Positions 6,607 through 16,156 of a stretch of DNA of 64,000 nucleotides are shown here, in pieces. The notes beneath the pieces were generated by a model. The model did no database searches and had not been told where the DNA came from. It worked only from the letters and a program-made list of their open reading frames with translations. Position numbers and translations under genes: made by a program. Location: NCBI RefSeq assembly GCF_025971925.1, contig NZ_JAPDHV010000003.1, positions 321,558 to 385,557 on the forward strand, written 5' to 3'. How positions within the stretch are numbered: the stretch's first letter is position 1; each line of letters starts with the position of its first letter. This DNA is from Chryseobacterium oryctis (lineage in GTDB: Bacteria; Bacteroidota; Bacteroidia; Flavobacteriales; Weeksellaceae).

Positions 6607-9096
6607 TTAAACTCTTGACACAATTCTAGTTGCATTTTGAATATCTACTACATTGACACCAATAGCGCCTAAATTTTGTTTAACTTCGTTAAAAATAGGT
6701 TTTTCCCTATTTAAATCTGAAATAGTCAGTATGGCTGTAAATGGAATACCTTCTTCTGGAAATTCTTCACCATCTCTCAACAAATATTCAACTTCTAACA
6801 CCCAATCGGTAGTATTGCCTACACCCTTTTTGAAACTTTTTTCATAAATTTTAATTGGGCTCCATTTATAAGAATCTTCAATGAGCTTTTTTTCTTTTAA
6901 TGAGGCATCTGAAGTATCAATTGAATACAAAGGCTCTAAACGTCCCTTTTTACTGCCATTTTGTTGATATTGTCTAAGATGAGCAGTAATGTTTGCTCTA
7001 ACATATTCTGCTCCGAAGCTGTAATTGAGGTGTGGCGTAGAAACTAATGTAAGCTTAGCCTTTCCTTGACATTTATTCTCAGCTACAAGACTTGAGGGCC
7101 AAGAAAAATCGAACTTCATTTTTTTTCTTTCTAAAATTCTTGAAGAAAAAACTAAAGTAATAGAACTGGAATCACCTTGTAGAACTTGGTCAGAACCTAT
7201 AGGTATGCCAAAACCAATAAGGTGCTTCGCGATCTTTTCATACTCTTTCGATTTATATAATTCTGGAATTTCAGAATTGTGATAGCAAAGTGCAAGCAAA
7301 GTTTCTTTTGACATATCTCCTTCAATAGAATTATCTATAGCCGCTAAGGTTTTAGCAACCAAAGGTGCTGAGTAACTAGTTCCACATCCTGTTTCAATTT
7401 CCCCATCTTTATTTATTGATTTTAAACCGGTACCATGTGTAGAATTTGCGGTCCCACTACCTCCAAAGTGACAAAAATCTGGTTTTACACCAACTCTTGA
7501 AACAGGGCCTCTACAGCTATAATTTGATAACGCGTATGGAACAACATTGTCAAGCCCTAACGGATTAATTGCAGTTACACTTATATTTCTACAACTCTCT
7601 GCGGGAACTTTTAGTCTATCATTTCGAGAGGAAATTAAATTACTAAGTGTATCATTAGCATCTAGCGACCATTCTTTTCTAATATCTAAATTATTAGTAA
7701 TATTTCCCGCAGAAATAACAAAAACAATATCGTTTTCTTCCGCAATCGCATCTAATTTCCTAGCTGCAAAACTATATCCTGAAGAAGAAACATGCTCATC
7801 AATATTTAAACTAAAATTAAATATTCGTACTCCAGTTTCTGCTTTTAAAATTTGTATTGCCTCTTCTAATTCGTTGTAAAAGTCTATTGGATTTAAAAAG
7901 TAATCATCAAAACTTGTATTCAACGGTAAAATATCTAAATCAATTATCTCACAACCATCATCTTCTCTACAAATTACATCACCGTTTAAAGATCTTCCAG
8001 AAATGAGCAAACCTGCAATAAATGTCCCATGGTCAACATCGGCATCATCAGCATGCAAAAAATCATGTTTAGCACTGATCCAGTCATTAAAAACTGTAGA
8101 AACTCCGCCGTCAACAATGCCAACCTTCGGATATTTTGAAGCACTTCGTTTTTTAATGCTCGGTGTTTTACCTGTCCCTCCTTTTTTTAAAGCTGACCCC
8201 TTATTAATCTTGGAAGGTAATCCAATAGATTTAACCAAAGGATGTTGATCAATAAAATTGAGAAATTCTTCATGATTGTCTACAGAAAGATTTGTTTCTT
8301 TTTTGAATACTTTTGAATTAGGCGGTAACTCATTATCTGTTAAAATATATGATCTCTCATCCTTATTTAATATCTTAACGCCAATAATATCTTCGAAATT
8401 AGTTCTGTCTGAAATTTTAAACACCAGAGTACCGAAAGGTAAACTCTCTAATCCTTTTAGAAAACTCTCAAATAATTGCACCTTATCGACCTCAAAAACG
8501 TTCCAATCCTTTTTTGCGGGAATGGATTCAAATAACGTTATCAGGTATAATCCGCCAGTTCTCTTATCTGCCAGCCATTCTACGGCATCTTTAGATGAAA
8601 ATTTTCGTCTTTCTTCCCTTCCATAAACAGAAATAGAATCTATGGAGCCTACTTCACTTCTAATCGCAGAAGGGTTGGGCACTTCATTACCATCTTTATC
8701 AAATTTTGTTCTTATATTTTCTTCAGCTTTTTCAACAGTATTTTTTAATTCTGTAATTGCTGTTGAATTTAGCCCCACATAAATCTCTCCTAATTCACCA
8801 CCTCCCACAACTGGCGCCACAGAATTTTTGAACATTCGGGCTGTTGGACGATGACTTTTAGCCAATGCAGACGGTCTTAGCGTTACTTTAGCAAACACAA
8901 ACCTTGAAAATTTATTTTTCTCTTGAAAATTTTCAATACTATCTAATTGAGAAAGTATGTTGTTTTTATGAGCTTTAAACATTGCATTATTTTCAGCAAA
9001 GAAATCTTTATTCGTCCCACCTGGTGGTCGATCATGATTTTGAATAAAATTATCTGCATTTAAAACAACTTGAACTGGAGATTTACCTGATTCCAT
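6607..9096 (-). CDS. S8 family subtilisin-like peptidase paired with an AAA ATPase
   Basis: An 829-residue protein with no signal peptide, so it is probably cytoplasmic. An N-terminal region of about 310 residues precedes the catalytic domain. The triad and oxyanion residues are in their family contexts: Asp329 (GIVDGG), His356 (DHGTF), Asn465 (SAGN) and Ser574 (GTSYSAP). About 230 residues follow as a C-terminal beta-rich domain. It starts 2 bases after the stop of the AAA ATPase gene (TAA-A-ATG), so the two are translated together. Known: AAA plus subtilase pairs recur in bacterial variable regions. Inferred: a protease whose activity is controlled by the ATPase, perhaps in anti-phage defence. 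Confidence 0.9.
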   Translation of the reverse strand: MESGKSPVQVVLNADNFIQNHDRPPGGTNKDFFAENNAMFKAHKNNILSQLDSIENFQEKNKFSRFVFAKVTLRPSALAKSHRPTARMFKNSVAPVVGGGELGEIYVGLNSTAITELKNTVEKAEENIRTKFDKDGNEVPNPSAIRSEVGSIDSISVYGREERRKFSSKDAVEWLADKRTGGLYLITLFESIPAKKDWNVFEVDKVQLFESFLKGLESLPFGTLVFKISDRTNFEDIIGVKILNKDERSYILTDNELPPNSKVFKKETNLSVDNHEEFLNFIDQHPLVKSIGLPSKINKGSALKKGGTGKTPSIKKRSASKYPKVGIVDGGVSTVFNDWISAKHDFLHADDADVDHGTFIAGLLISGRSLNGDVICREDDGCEIIDLDILPLNTSFDDYFLNPIDFYNELEEAIQILKAETGVRIFNFSLNIDEHVSSSGYSFAARKLDAIAEENDIVFVISAGNITNNLDIRKEWSLDANDTLSNLISSRNDRLKVPAESCRNISVTAINPLGLDNVVPYALSNYSCRGPVSRVGVKPDFCHFGGSGTANSTHGTGLKSINKDGEIETGCGTSYSAPLVAKTLAAIDNSIEGDMSKETLLALCYHNSEIPELYKSKEYEKIAKHLIGFGIPIGSDQVLQGDSSSITLVFSSRILERKKMKFDFSWPSSLVAENKCQGKAKLTLVSTPHLNYSFGAEYVRANITAHLRQYQQNGSKKGRLEPLYSIDTSDASLKEKKLIEDSYKWSPIKIYEKSFKKGVGNTTDWVLEVEYLLRDGEEFPEEGIPFTAILTISDLNREKPIFNEVKQNLGAIGVNVVDIQNATRIVSRV

Positions 9097-9097
9097 T

Positions 9098-10261
9098 TTA
9101 ACCTAATTTTGATAAATGTTTACTCACTGAAGATGGCGCAATATTAAATATTTCGGCTACATCTTTTTGCTTGAAATTTAGACTTCGGTCCTCCAACAAT
9201 GAAGAAAGTAATTCATTTCTATTATTTAATAATTCTTTTTTCTCTTTAGACATCCTACCAGAATTGAGAACTGAAAACTCTTTCAACGTATCTAAAATTG
9301 GTTTATTTTTTTCAAGTATATAAACCCTCTTCAACCAATTTGAGAGACTTTTAATATCCGCACCAGAAGCACCGTCCATACACCATGCTAAAAAATTCAT
9401 TTCATTTTCCGAGTACGTAAGTGGTTTTAAAAATGACTCAATAAGCTTTTTCAAAACCACAAGAGATGGTAATGGAATTTCAATTTGAATATCAAATCTT
9501 CTCCATATTGCCGGATCTAGTAAACCTTCATGATTTGTAACCCCTATTGTAAAGCCAGTATCCTTTCGCGTATCTAAGCATTGAAGCAATGTATTCACTA
9601 CCCTTTTAACTTCGCCCACTTCTTGAGAATCATTCCTTAATTTAGCAATCGCATCAAACTCATCCAATAATAAAATGCATTGATACTTATTAGCAAAAGC
9701 AAAAAGATTACCTATATTCCTTGAACTTGTTCCTAAAAACGACGACACCAAGCCGTCCAATCTAGCCAAAACCACAGGCAAACCCGTTTGTTTGGCAAGC
9801 CATTTTGCAAGATGAGTTTTACCTGTCCCTGGCTTTCCAAAAATCAAGCATGACTTTGAAGGTTGTGCGTTAATCTCAGACAACTTGTCGAATTTTTTCC
9901 ACTCATTCACAACAGAAAATACCGCTCTTTTAATATCATCATCAAACAAAGGCATAGCATCAGGCAAATCTTCACTAAAAAACACTTCTGCTAAAGGGGT
10001 CGATGTCTCTTTATCAACAGGAATTTGTGTGTGTTTTGTCAAAATTTCCCCCGCAGGTAAAAAAGATTTTTTAAAATTACTAGGAGACATTTCAACCGAT
10101 TTTTTTCCATTCTCAAGAATATCTCTAATTTTTTCAGCTTCACTCACCATACCTTCTTTTTCATAATAAGACGCAAGACGATCTATTTGTTTTTCTATTG
10201 CTGGAGTTGCAACAGAAATTGATGCTCTACACAGAGATTGAATTATATTAAAGTTTTTCAT
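9098..10261 (-). CDS. AAA ATPase partner of the subtilase
   Basis: A 387-residue protein starting at MKNFNIIQ. A longer frame begins at 10327, but a TATATTTG promoter element just 17 bases upstream of 10261 favours the shorter start. An N-terminal helical region (about 1-100) is followed by an AAA core: Walker A GKPGTGKT (142-149), Walker B LLLDEFD (197-203), sensor GVTNHE (about 240-245) and an arginine finger in WRRFD. The last 25 residues (KQKDVAEIFNIAPSSVSKHL) look like a helix-turn-helix. It probably unfolds or gates substrates for the protease encoded downstream, or senses a trigger. Cytoplasmic. Confidence 0.88.
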   Translation of the reverse strand: MKNFNIIQSLCRASISVATPAIEKQIDRLASYYEKEGMVSEAEKIRDILENGKKSVEMSPSNFKKSFLPAGEILTKHTQIPVDKETSTPLAEVFFSEDLPDAMPLFDDDIKRAVFSVVNEWKKFDKLSEINAQPSKSCLIFGKPGTGKTHLAKWLAKQTGLPVVLARLDGLVSSFLGTSSRNIGNLFAFANKYQCILLLDEFDAIAKLRNDSQEVGEVKRVVNTLLQCLDTRKDTGFTIGVTNHEGLLDPAIWRRFDIQIEIPLPSLVVLKKLIESFLKPLTYSENEMNFLAWCMDGASGADIKSLSNWLKRVYILEKNKPILDTLKEFSVLNSGRMSKEKKELLNNRNELLSSLLEDRSLNFKQKDVAEIFNIAPSSVSKHLSKLG

Positions 10262-10719
10262 TGTAGAATTATTTCCACAAATATACAATAAATTTCCAAT
10301 AATTAAAATTAATTTCCATTTTAGCAACTAATATTTCTAAAAAATAAAATTCAAGCACAACCATTCTTAATGTCAAACAAATAAAAAATTCCTCATAGTA
10401 GGACTAAAACAATTTCGCTTTTAGATTTTAATTTGGTGAGGAAAAAATTACTGCAGTATGTTTAGTAATATCTTTTCCATGGATTTAAGATCAATCGTAG
10501 CACCATCTCATATAATCACACATGTTATCACTTAATTTTTTTAAAAATCCAAATAAGTATTTCTTTTAATTACTACTTTCTTTCTCATATTATAATAGTA
10601 TTCAATTAAATATCCCAATATATTCGCTTTCTAAATACGTTTTTGTTGAGATATGGAAATAAAGAAAGCAAATTAATTTACTTATATTTAGATCAATAAA
10701 AATATACTTTTTTCATACC
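10262..10719. promoter_or_regulatory. Divergent intergenic region with a minus-strand promoter
   Basis: 458 bases separate the divergent AAA and KAP genes. On the minus strand TATATTTG (10285-10278) matches the -7 consensus and would start RNA about 10 bases before the AAA start codon, although no clear TTTG lies at the right distance. On the plus strand only a near match (TATATTTA, about 10684) is seen for the KAP gene. The remainder is AT-rich with no gene or strong structure. Confidence 0.45.
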
Positions 10720-13272
10720 ATGAAAAACGAAATTAAATTAGATAAATTCATTAAATTTTTTGTTCTTACTTTTTTGGCATTATTATCTTTTGGTATAGTC
10801 GATTACCTCATTGAAACAAAATTTATTCTGTATCTATCGAAAATAAGATCAAGCTATCTTCTTGATTTTATATTCTTAATTATACTTTTGGTTTATTCCG
10901 CTTTACAGATAAACAACTGTAAAACGACTTATCCAGATGAGAAGAAAACATTCTACTTATTTTTAATCGTACTATATTATAGTCATATAAGGTTTTTTTC
11001 AGATTTTCAACCGCTGCAGTTAGAAACGGCAAAACACTTTAACAGTCGCCTATTTTATGCCGACATAATCTACGTTGTGCTATTTTTAAATCTTGGAAAC
11101 TATATAAAGTTTTTTTCGTCTAATAACTCTAACGCAAAAAGTAAAATTTTACTCGAAGATGATGCAATTGAGGATTTTGATCAGGATCTTTTAGGTAATT
11201 CTCTAAAACCTTTAGTAGAAAAATTAAACAATATTGTAGACCAGAATAATTTTCAAAAAGCTTTCACCATAGGGATAAATAGTGAATGGGGAACAGGCAA
11301 GACATCTACACTCAATTTATTAAAAAAAGAGCTTGAAAAAACGGAGCATATTATCATCGAATATAATCCGTGGATGGGATTTGACAAAAAAGTTCTTATT
11401 GAAGATTTTTTTAACACTTTATCTGAACACATTGAACAGGACAGTTTAAATAAGGATTTAGACGAATACTCTAATCGATTGCTTACCACGCCGAGTCCAC
11501 TTTTAAAAGATATTACCTCCTATATTCCTTTCCTTAATAACAAAACACCTTCTTTAGAAAAACTATTTAAACTAATAAATAAAAAATTAAAATTATTAAA
11601 TCAAAAAATCATTATCATTATTGACGATGTTGACAGATTAGATAATAAAGAAATATTCGAAATACTGAAATTGATCAGAAATTCTGCCAATTTTACAAAT
11701 ATATTTTTCATTGTTGCTTATGACAGATCTTATGTTAATAACAGCATCGATAATATTAATCATTTTCACGAAAGAAATTATCTCGACAAAATCATAAACA
11801 TAGAACTTTCACTTCCCTATTTCGATCCGACTTTACTTAAAAATACGTTTAAAAATTTATTACTTGAGAAAATTGGATCAGAATATAACGATAAAGTATC
11901 TTATGCGTTAAATAATGGATTTATAGATATTGAAGATCTTTTTAAATTTAGGAAATCGCAAAGTAACTTTACACAGGCTATAAGTAATATGAGAGAAGTG
12001 AAAAAACTGGTTAATTCAATTATCACTAACTATAAAAATATTTTATCTGATATTAATTTCAGTGACATGATCTATCTTGAAATTCTAAAATTAAAATATC
12101 CCTCAATATACCGACTACTCTATACACAAAAAGAAAAAATTCTAATCGAAAGTAAAGGATATTTATTTTTAAAAGCCCGAAATGAAAAAGATAAAGATGG
12201 AAATGATAAAGAAATAAAAATCGTTGAAGAAGTAATTGCAAATATATGTCTTAAAGAAAAAATCGGATATGAGGACAAACAAATGGCAATTGCAATTATA
12301 AATTACTTATTTGATTACTCTGAGACAACAAGGAGTGTTTTTGATTCTGGGTATTCAAGTGATCCGGATAAATTGCTTTCTGTAGATCAGGCTAATAAAT
12401 TTGAAAGATATTTTGCTAATGTTATTTTCGAAAACAATATTTCTGAAAATGATTTCAAATCGTTTCTCCAAACTTCAGAAAATATGATAAGAGAGGCTAC
12501 TATAAACAAATGGATTGCGGAAGGAAAAGAAGATGATCTTAAATATCGATTAGAGAATTTGAAAAATTTTAGTAACAAAGAAGAATTTGAAAATACACTG
12601 AAGTCAATTTTAGCACTTGCTCAATCAAAATCTAATAAAGGGGATTTTCTTATCGGTTTTGATATAAGGAGCTTAAGGGATAAAATAGAAATTAACGGAC
12701 AGCCTGAAGATACACAGCTAAGATTTTACAGTACTCCTAATGAGTATAGGGATTTTATAAATTACCTTCTAAATTCTTCATTCCCGCCACACAGATTGGA
12801 AAGAGAGCTATTGATTTCTGCTTTAAAAGGTCCTTACGATCCCAAATATGGAATGGAATTTCCTCTTACTAAACAAGAAATGCAAAGTAGATTAGAACAA
12901 CGGTTTTATGAACATATTGAAAGCAAACGACCAATGGACTGGGATTTTTGGGGTTTTTATCACAGCACAAAACATCTTAATTCAACTGAAAAATATCAGA
13001 CTACTTTACGTGACTATATTACAAATGATTCTAATCGTAAGGAATTTGCATTAGCTTTGATAGAGCAAATTCCTTTTGAAAAGCTTATTATAATAAGAAA
13101 AGAGTTTATTGAGCAATTATTTGGATCAATCGAAAATTTTGAACTTTATCTTGATAAGATGGGCTTGCCAGGATTGACACAAGAATTTAAGGATATTTAT
13201 TACAAAATCAAAGGAAATAATTGGTTAGGTATTAATTATAAATTCCAAAATATACCCTTTGTTTATCAATAA
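10720..13272 (+). CDS. Membrane-anchored KAP family P-loop NTPase
   Basis: An 850-residue protein. Four hydrophobic segments at about 11-30, 45-64, 77-94 and 110-131 anchor the N terminus in the inner membrane. The KAP NTPase domain follows, with Walker A GTGKTS (191-196) after the family's typical GxW-G start, and Walker B IIIIDDVDRL (about 298-307). The C-terminal 450 residues are helical and unassigned. Known: KAP NTPases occur in plasmid and phage-exclusion systems. Inferred: a single-gene defence or membrane-stress factor. It sits between the AAA-subtilase operon and the island's replication module and is very AT-rich. Confidence 0.88.
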   Translation: MKNEIKLDKFIKFFVLTFLALLSFGIVDYLIETKFILYLSKIRSSYLLDFIFLIILLVYSALQINNCKTTYPDEKKTFYLFLIVLYYSHIRFFSDFQPLQLETAKHFNSRLFYADIIYVVLFLNLGNYIKFFSSNNSNAKSKILLEDDAIEDFDQDLLGNSLKPLVEKLNNIVDQNNFQKAFTIGINSEWGTGKTSTLNLLKKELEKTEHIIIEYNPWMGFDKKVLIEDFFNTLSEHIEQDSLNKDLDEYSNRLLTTPSPLLKDITSYIPFLNNKTPSLEKLFKLINKKLKLLNQKIIIIIDDVDRLDNKEIFEILKLIRNSANFTNIFFIVAYDRSYVNNSIDNINHFHERNYLDKIINIELSLPYFDPTLLKNTFKNLLLEKIGSEYNDKVSYALNNGFIDIEDLFKFRKSQSNFTQAISNMREVKKLVNSIITNYKNILSDINFSDMIYLEILKLKYPSIYRLLYTQKEKILIESKGYLFLKARNEKDKDGNDKEIKIVEEVIANICLKEKIGYEDKQMAIAIINYLFDYSETTRSVFDSGYSSDPDKLLSVDQANKFERYFANVIFENNISENDFKSFLQTSENMIREATINKWIAEGKEDDLKYRLENLKNFSNKEEFENTLKSILALAQSKSNKGDFLIGFDIRSLRDKIEINGQPEDTQLRFYSTPNEYRDFINYLLNSSFPPHRLERELLISALKGPYDPKYGMEFPLTKQEMQSRLEQRFYEHIESKRPMDWDFWGFYHSTKHLNSTEKYQTTLRDYITNDSNRKEFALALIEQIPFEKLIIIRKEFIEQLFGSIENFELYLDKMGLPGLTQEFKDIYYKIKGNNWLGINYKFQNIPFVYQ

Positions 13273-13418
13273 TTTCAAGCGTAAAACTGGTGAAATAGAG
13301 ACATTAAAATTAATAAAAAAATTATTAACGCAAGTAAAAGCTATTGTTTTAATAATATTTCATTTGCATAATACTACAACATATTTCATCGCATATTTTA
13401 TTTCGAGCAAAATATTCT

Positions 13419-14060
13419 TTAGATTCTTTTATCCCCCGAACTTTGCTCATATCCAAACAAATTGAACATTTCTCTCATCCTGGAACGTAAACGATTTCCG
13501 TATTGAGATTCAATTTCGGCGGCGGAAAGGTTGGTTGTGATGTGGGTAATGATGCCTTTTTCCTTGAAGAGGTCGTAGCGGGTTAAAAGGATTTCTGCCA
13601 TAACATTGCAATCGTTGCCGAAATATTTAGAGGTGGTTTCTGTACCAAGGTCGTCGAAGCAATAGGTTTTCGGAGTTCTTATGTCGTGGCTGAAATTGCC
13701 GCGGGAATATTTCTCCAAAACTTCGTAGCCGGACTGCATAAATTCTGAAACGATCTGCCTTGTGGAAATGATGCCAAAGCCTTTTCTTTTTGTCGGAAAA
13801 TTTTGCATCAGTTTGAAAAGTGTGGTTTTTCCGCAACCAATAGGACCGCTTAAAAGGATTCCTTTGCTGAGATCAATATTCATTTTTTCTGCAACAAGCT
13901 CGTCTTCCAAAAACCAAGCGAGGATTCCGAAGATAATTCCGCGCTCACTCATTGGAATATAAAATCTTTTACCTAAAAGGATTTCGCCTTTTTGAATAAG
14001 CTGGGAAACTACTTTTTGGTAATCGTAAGACATTTCTATTGCTTCAGTTGGGAGTTTCAT
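13419..14060 (-). CDS. DnaC/IstB-like ATP-binding protein
   Basis: A 213-residue protein with Walker A GPIGCGKTTL (about 72-81), Walker B CFDDLGTE (about 133-140) and a sensor region HITTNLSA. The family includes helicase loaders (DnaC) and IS21 helper ATPases (IstB). With no IS21 transposase nearby, a loader role in element replication is more likely. The gene lies 15 bases after the 271-residue protein gene, which supplies a DnaT/primosome-like partner, so the pair may act in replication of the excised island. Confidence 0.82.
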   Translation of the reverse strand: MKLPTEAIEMSYDYQKVVSQLIQKGEILLGKRFYIPMSERGIIFGILAWFLEDELVAEKMNIDLSKGILLSGPIGCGKTTLFKLMQNFPTKRKGFGIISTRQIVSEFMQSGYEVLEKYSRGNFSHDIRTPKTYCFDDLGTETTSKYFGNDCNVMAEILLTRYDLFKEKGIITHITTNLSAAEIESQYGNRLRSRMREMFNLFGYEQSSGDKRI

Positions 14061-14075
14061 TGGTTGTGGTAATTT

Positions 14076-14891
14076 TTATAATTTTTCCTGATAAGATTTG
14101 TTGGTAGATGCGCTGAGGTGGTTGCTTTTAGTTGTTAGTTGATGGTTGCTAGTTGATGGTAAATTTTGGCTACTATTGAATTTTTTGGCATTTAAAAGCC
14201 AGTTTCTTGCGGCTGCCTGCCAGTTTTTCATTTTGGATTTTCCGCCGACCAGCCAGCCGTTGCTTTCGTAGTGGTTGAAGAATTTTTCTGCTTCTTCAGC
14301 TGGTACATCTTTTTCTTCGAAATACATTTGAATCTCGGAAAGGTGTGGTGGGTGAAATTTATTCGACAGAGATTCCTCATTACGCTTCGCTTCATTCGGA
14401 ATGACAGAGGGTTGTTCAAAAAGTGAATGACTTTTGGGTGTGTTTACATTCTGTTTATTGTTTATAATGTTTGTATTGTTTATAGAAGGTATCAGCGCCT
14501 GTCTACTACCTGTATCGATTTTGATACGAGGCTTGTTCAATTCTTGTTCAATAGTTGTACGTTTTTTAGTATGCTTCCTGTTTAAATTCTGAACTTCTGA
14601 GTTGTCGAAATTGTAAAGATTTACCAAACTACCTTTGTATGGGTTGAAAGATGGAATATATTCGATATAGCCGAATGTCTGCAATTCCTTGATACATTTG
14701 TGGTATGTCCCCAAAGCTGAGATTTTGCTTAACCTCATCATTTCGTTTCTGGAAATACTGATTGGGTTTTGAAAATGATTAATATTCCAGAATTGAAATA
14801 ACGCCAGATATAAGCTGATATGTGTTGGATTCAGGCGCTCGTCTTGCTGGATTTTGTTGTAGAAGCCTGTTAAATGCCGAATGTAATTCAT
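14076..14891 (-). CDS. Replication-type winged-helix protein with inserted repeats
   Basis: A 271-residue protein. Residues 1-95 resemble a winged helix (NPTHISLYLALFQFWN ... SISRNEMMRLSKIS ... GTYHKCIKELQTFGYI). Residues about 190-235 (FFNHYESNGWLVGG ... MKNWQAAARNWL) match the C-terminal motif of DnaT/phage replication proteins that meet helicase loaders. The stretch between is low complexity, and SVIPNEAKRNEES is encoded by a repeat of the REP type (14370-14406). The tail NHQLTTKSNHL is also encoded by a direct repeat. These look like later insertions that kept the frame. It is translated just before the DnaC-like ATPase. Confidence 0.75.
   Translation of the reverse strand: MNYIRHLTGFYNKIQQDERLNPTHISLYLALFQFWNINHFQNPISISRNEMMRLSKISALGTYHKCIKELQTFGYIEYIPSFNPYKGSLVNLYNFDNSEVQNLNRKHTKKRTTIEQELNKPRIKIDTGSRQALIPSINNTNIINNKQNVNTPKSHSLFEQPSVIPNEAKRNEESLSNKFHPPHLSEIQMYFEEKDVPAEEAEKFFNHYESNGWLVGGKSKMKNWQAAARNWLLNAKKFNSSQNLPSTSNHQLTTKSNHLSASTNKSYQEKL
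14370..14406. repeat. REP-like palindromic repeat inside a gene
   Basis: The stretch AGATTCCTCATTACGCTTCG followed by CTTCATTCGGAATGACA resembles short dispersed repeats of Bacteroidetes. Its ends ATTCC/GGAAT pair. It lies in frame in the 271-residue gene, and a related repeat stands between genes at 60339-60438. Confidence 0.6.
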
Positions 14892-14897
14892 GACAAA

Positions 14898-15155
14898 TTA
14901 TTTTTGATTCAACATTTTCTCGATATCCTGATAGTTGTAGTAGAGTGTTCCGCCGACGCGTGAATATCGGAGTGTTCCGTTTACACGTAGGTTTTGCAAT
15001 GTTCCAGAGGAGATTTTTAATAGTTCTTTAACCTCAGCGGAACGGAGCCACAATTTTTGCTCTGTACTTTTAAATGAAAACAATTTTTTGATTTCTTCTA
15101 GTAATTCTTCCTTAAATTCCTGAAGGTCTTCTTTGGTAATAATGTTGACTGCCAT
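14898..15155 (-). CDS. Helix-turn-helix excisionase-like protein
   Basis: An 85-residue protein with an N-terminal acidic helix (EDLQEFKEELLEEIKKL) and a C-terminal winged helix of the MerR/excisionase type: RSAEVKELLKISSGTLQNLR ... YSRVGGTLYYNYQDIEKML. Such proteins are regular members of Bacteroidetes integrative elements, where some act as excision factors and others as regulators. It lies 7 bases upstream of the replication protein gene and probably shares its transcript. It could bind the repeats near the island ends, but this is inference. Confidence 0.8.
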   Translation of the reverse strand: MAVNIITKEDLQEFKEELLEEIKKLFSFKSTEQKLWLRSAEVKELLKISSGTLQNLRVNGTLRYSRVGGTLYYNYQDIEKMLNQK

Positions 15156-15268
15156 AATTTTAGTTTTAAGATTATGGTTTCAAAATTGTGGGTTTTTATC
15201 GGGAACTTTTCAGAAGGTTTACCGAAGTTCTGAAAGATTTTTGTTGAAAAAAGTATAAAATCTATTAC

Positions 15269-16114
15269 TCATAGCAGTTCATCCGCATCATCCATTTTTC
15301 TTGTAAGGACTTCTTTTAGAAAATCCAGAAATTTTGTTCTTGCATTTTTCCTTTCACGCAATTCGAGGAAGCTGCGATGGTATTGCCCGAGGTCTATATT
15401 GAATACTTTTTCGAAAAAGTCTGCAGTTGCGTTTAGTTCCAGCTGTCCATGATTGAGCACTCCTGCGGCATTAATTGCATATATCAATTCAATTAGGGAT
15501 ACTTTTGTGCTTGTCCAATAAACTGCGGACTTTGGCAGAACTTCTGACGAACTTCTGTTTTCTTTCCTATCCAAATTGGACAACTGATCTTCTAAGTATA
15601 CCTGAATAAGGTCATTTGCCATAATTTTCGCGACTTTGAAATCGTGCGAGGTTGTAAACTTGAGGTCTGCTTCGTAGTAAAAATTATCAAGATTTTGCTT
15701 CACGTCAAATGTACCTCTTACAAAATACTTGTAATCTAGGTAGGTACTTTTTGTACGGTAGTATTTGTAAAAATCAAGGTTATCATCGAAATATCTTTTG
15801 AGTTTTTCGAGCTCGTTATTATAATATTTCTTTAATACACGGATACTCCCCGAAGGTTTTTTAGTTTCTATACGATAAACGGAGTTGTAATAAATTCTTT
15901 TTGATGTAAACTGAGGTTTTATTTCTTTAAAGAAGTTAATTTCTTCAGCATCCGATTTGAAGGTCGTCCTTAAAATTTCTCTTTTTGCAACCTGTATAGC
16001 TTTTACAGTTATTTCAACTGACTTCTCACATTTCAGAAGGATATCATCGACTTCTATGTCAATGAAATTGAGTTGCTCTGCAAGGTTTAATAAAAGTATT
16101 TCGATTTTATACAT
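15269..16114 (-). CDS. RteC family protein
   Basis: A 281-residue protein starting at MYKIEILL; a start 10 codons upstream is possible. The order FFKEIKPQFTSKRIYYNSVYRIE, then FDDNLDFYKYYR, DYKYFVRG and a C-terminal KVSLIELIYAINAAGVLN is typical of RteC. Known: RteC of the Bacteroides element CTnDOT controls excision genes. Here it is probably a regulator or assembly factor of the island. Its presence without conjugation genes suggests descent from a CTnDOT-like element that lost transfer functions. Confidence 0.85.
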   Translation of the reverse strand: MYKIEILLLNLAEQLNFIDIEVDDILLKCEKSVEITVKAIQVAKREILRTTFKSDAEEINFFKEIKPQFTSKRIYYNSVYRIETKKPSGSIRVLKKYYNNELEKLKRYFDDNLDFYKYYRTKSTYLDYKYFVRGTFDVKQNLDNFYYEADLKFTTSHDFKVAKIMANDLIQVYLEDQLSNLDRKENRSSSEVLPKSAVYWTSTKVSLIELIYAINAAGVLNHGQLELNATADFFEKVFNIDLGQYHRSFLELRERKNARTKFLDFLKEVLTRKMDDADELL

Positions 16115-16156
16115 AGCTGATTTCTTAAATAAAAAAAGAGGCAAAAGCCTCCTTCA

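Noticed and set aside
13259-13465. 68-codon frame after the KAP gene
   Set aside because: It overlaps the end of KAP and of the DnaC-like gene, and is AT-rich hydrophobic without any family likeness.
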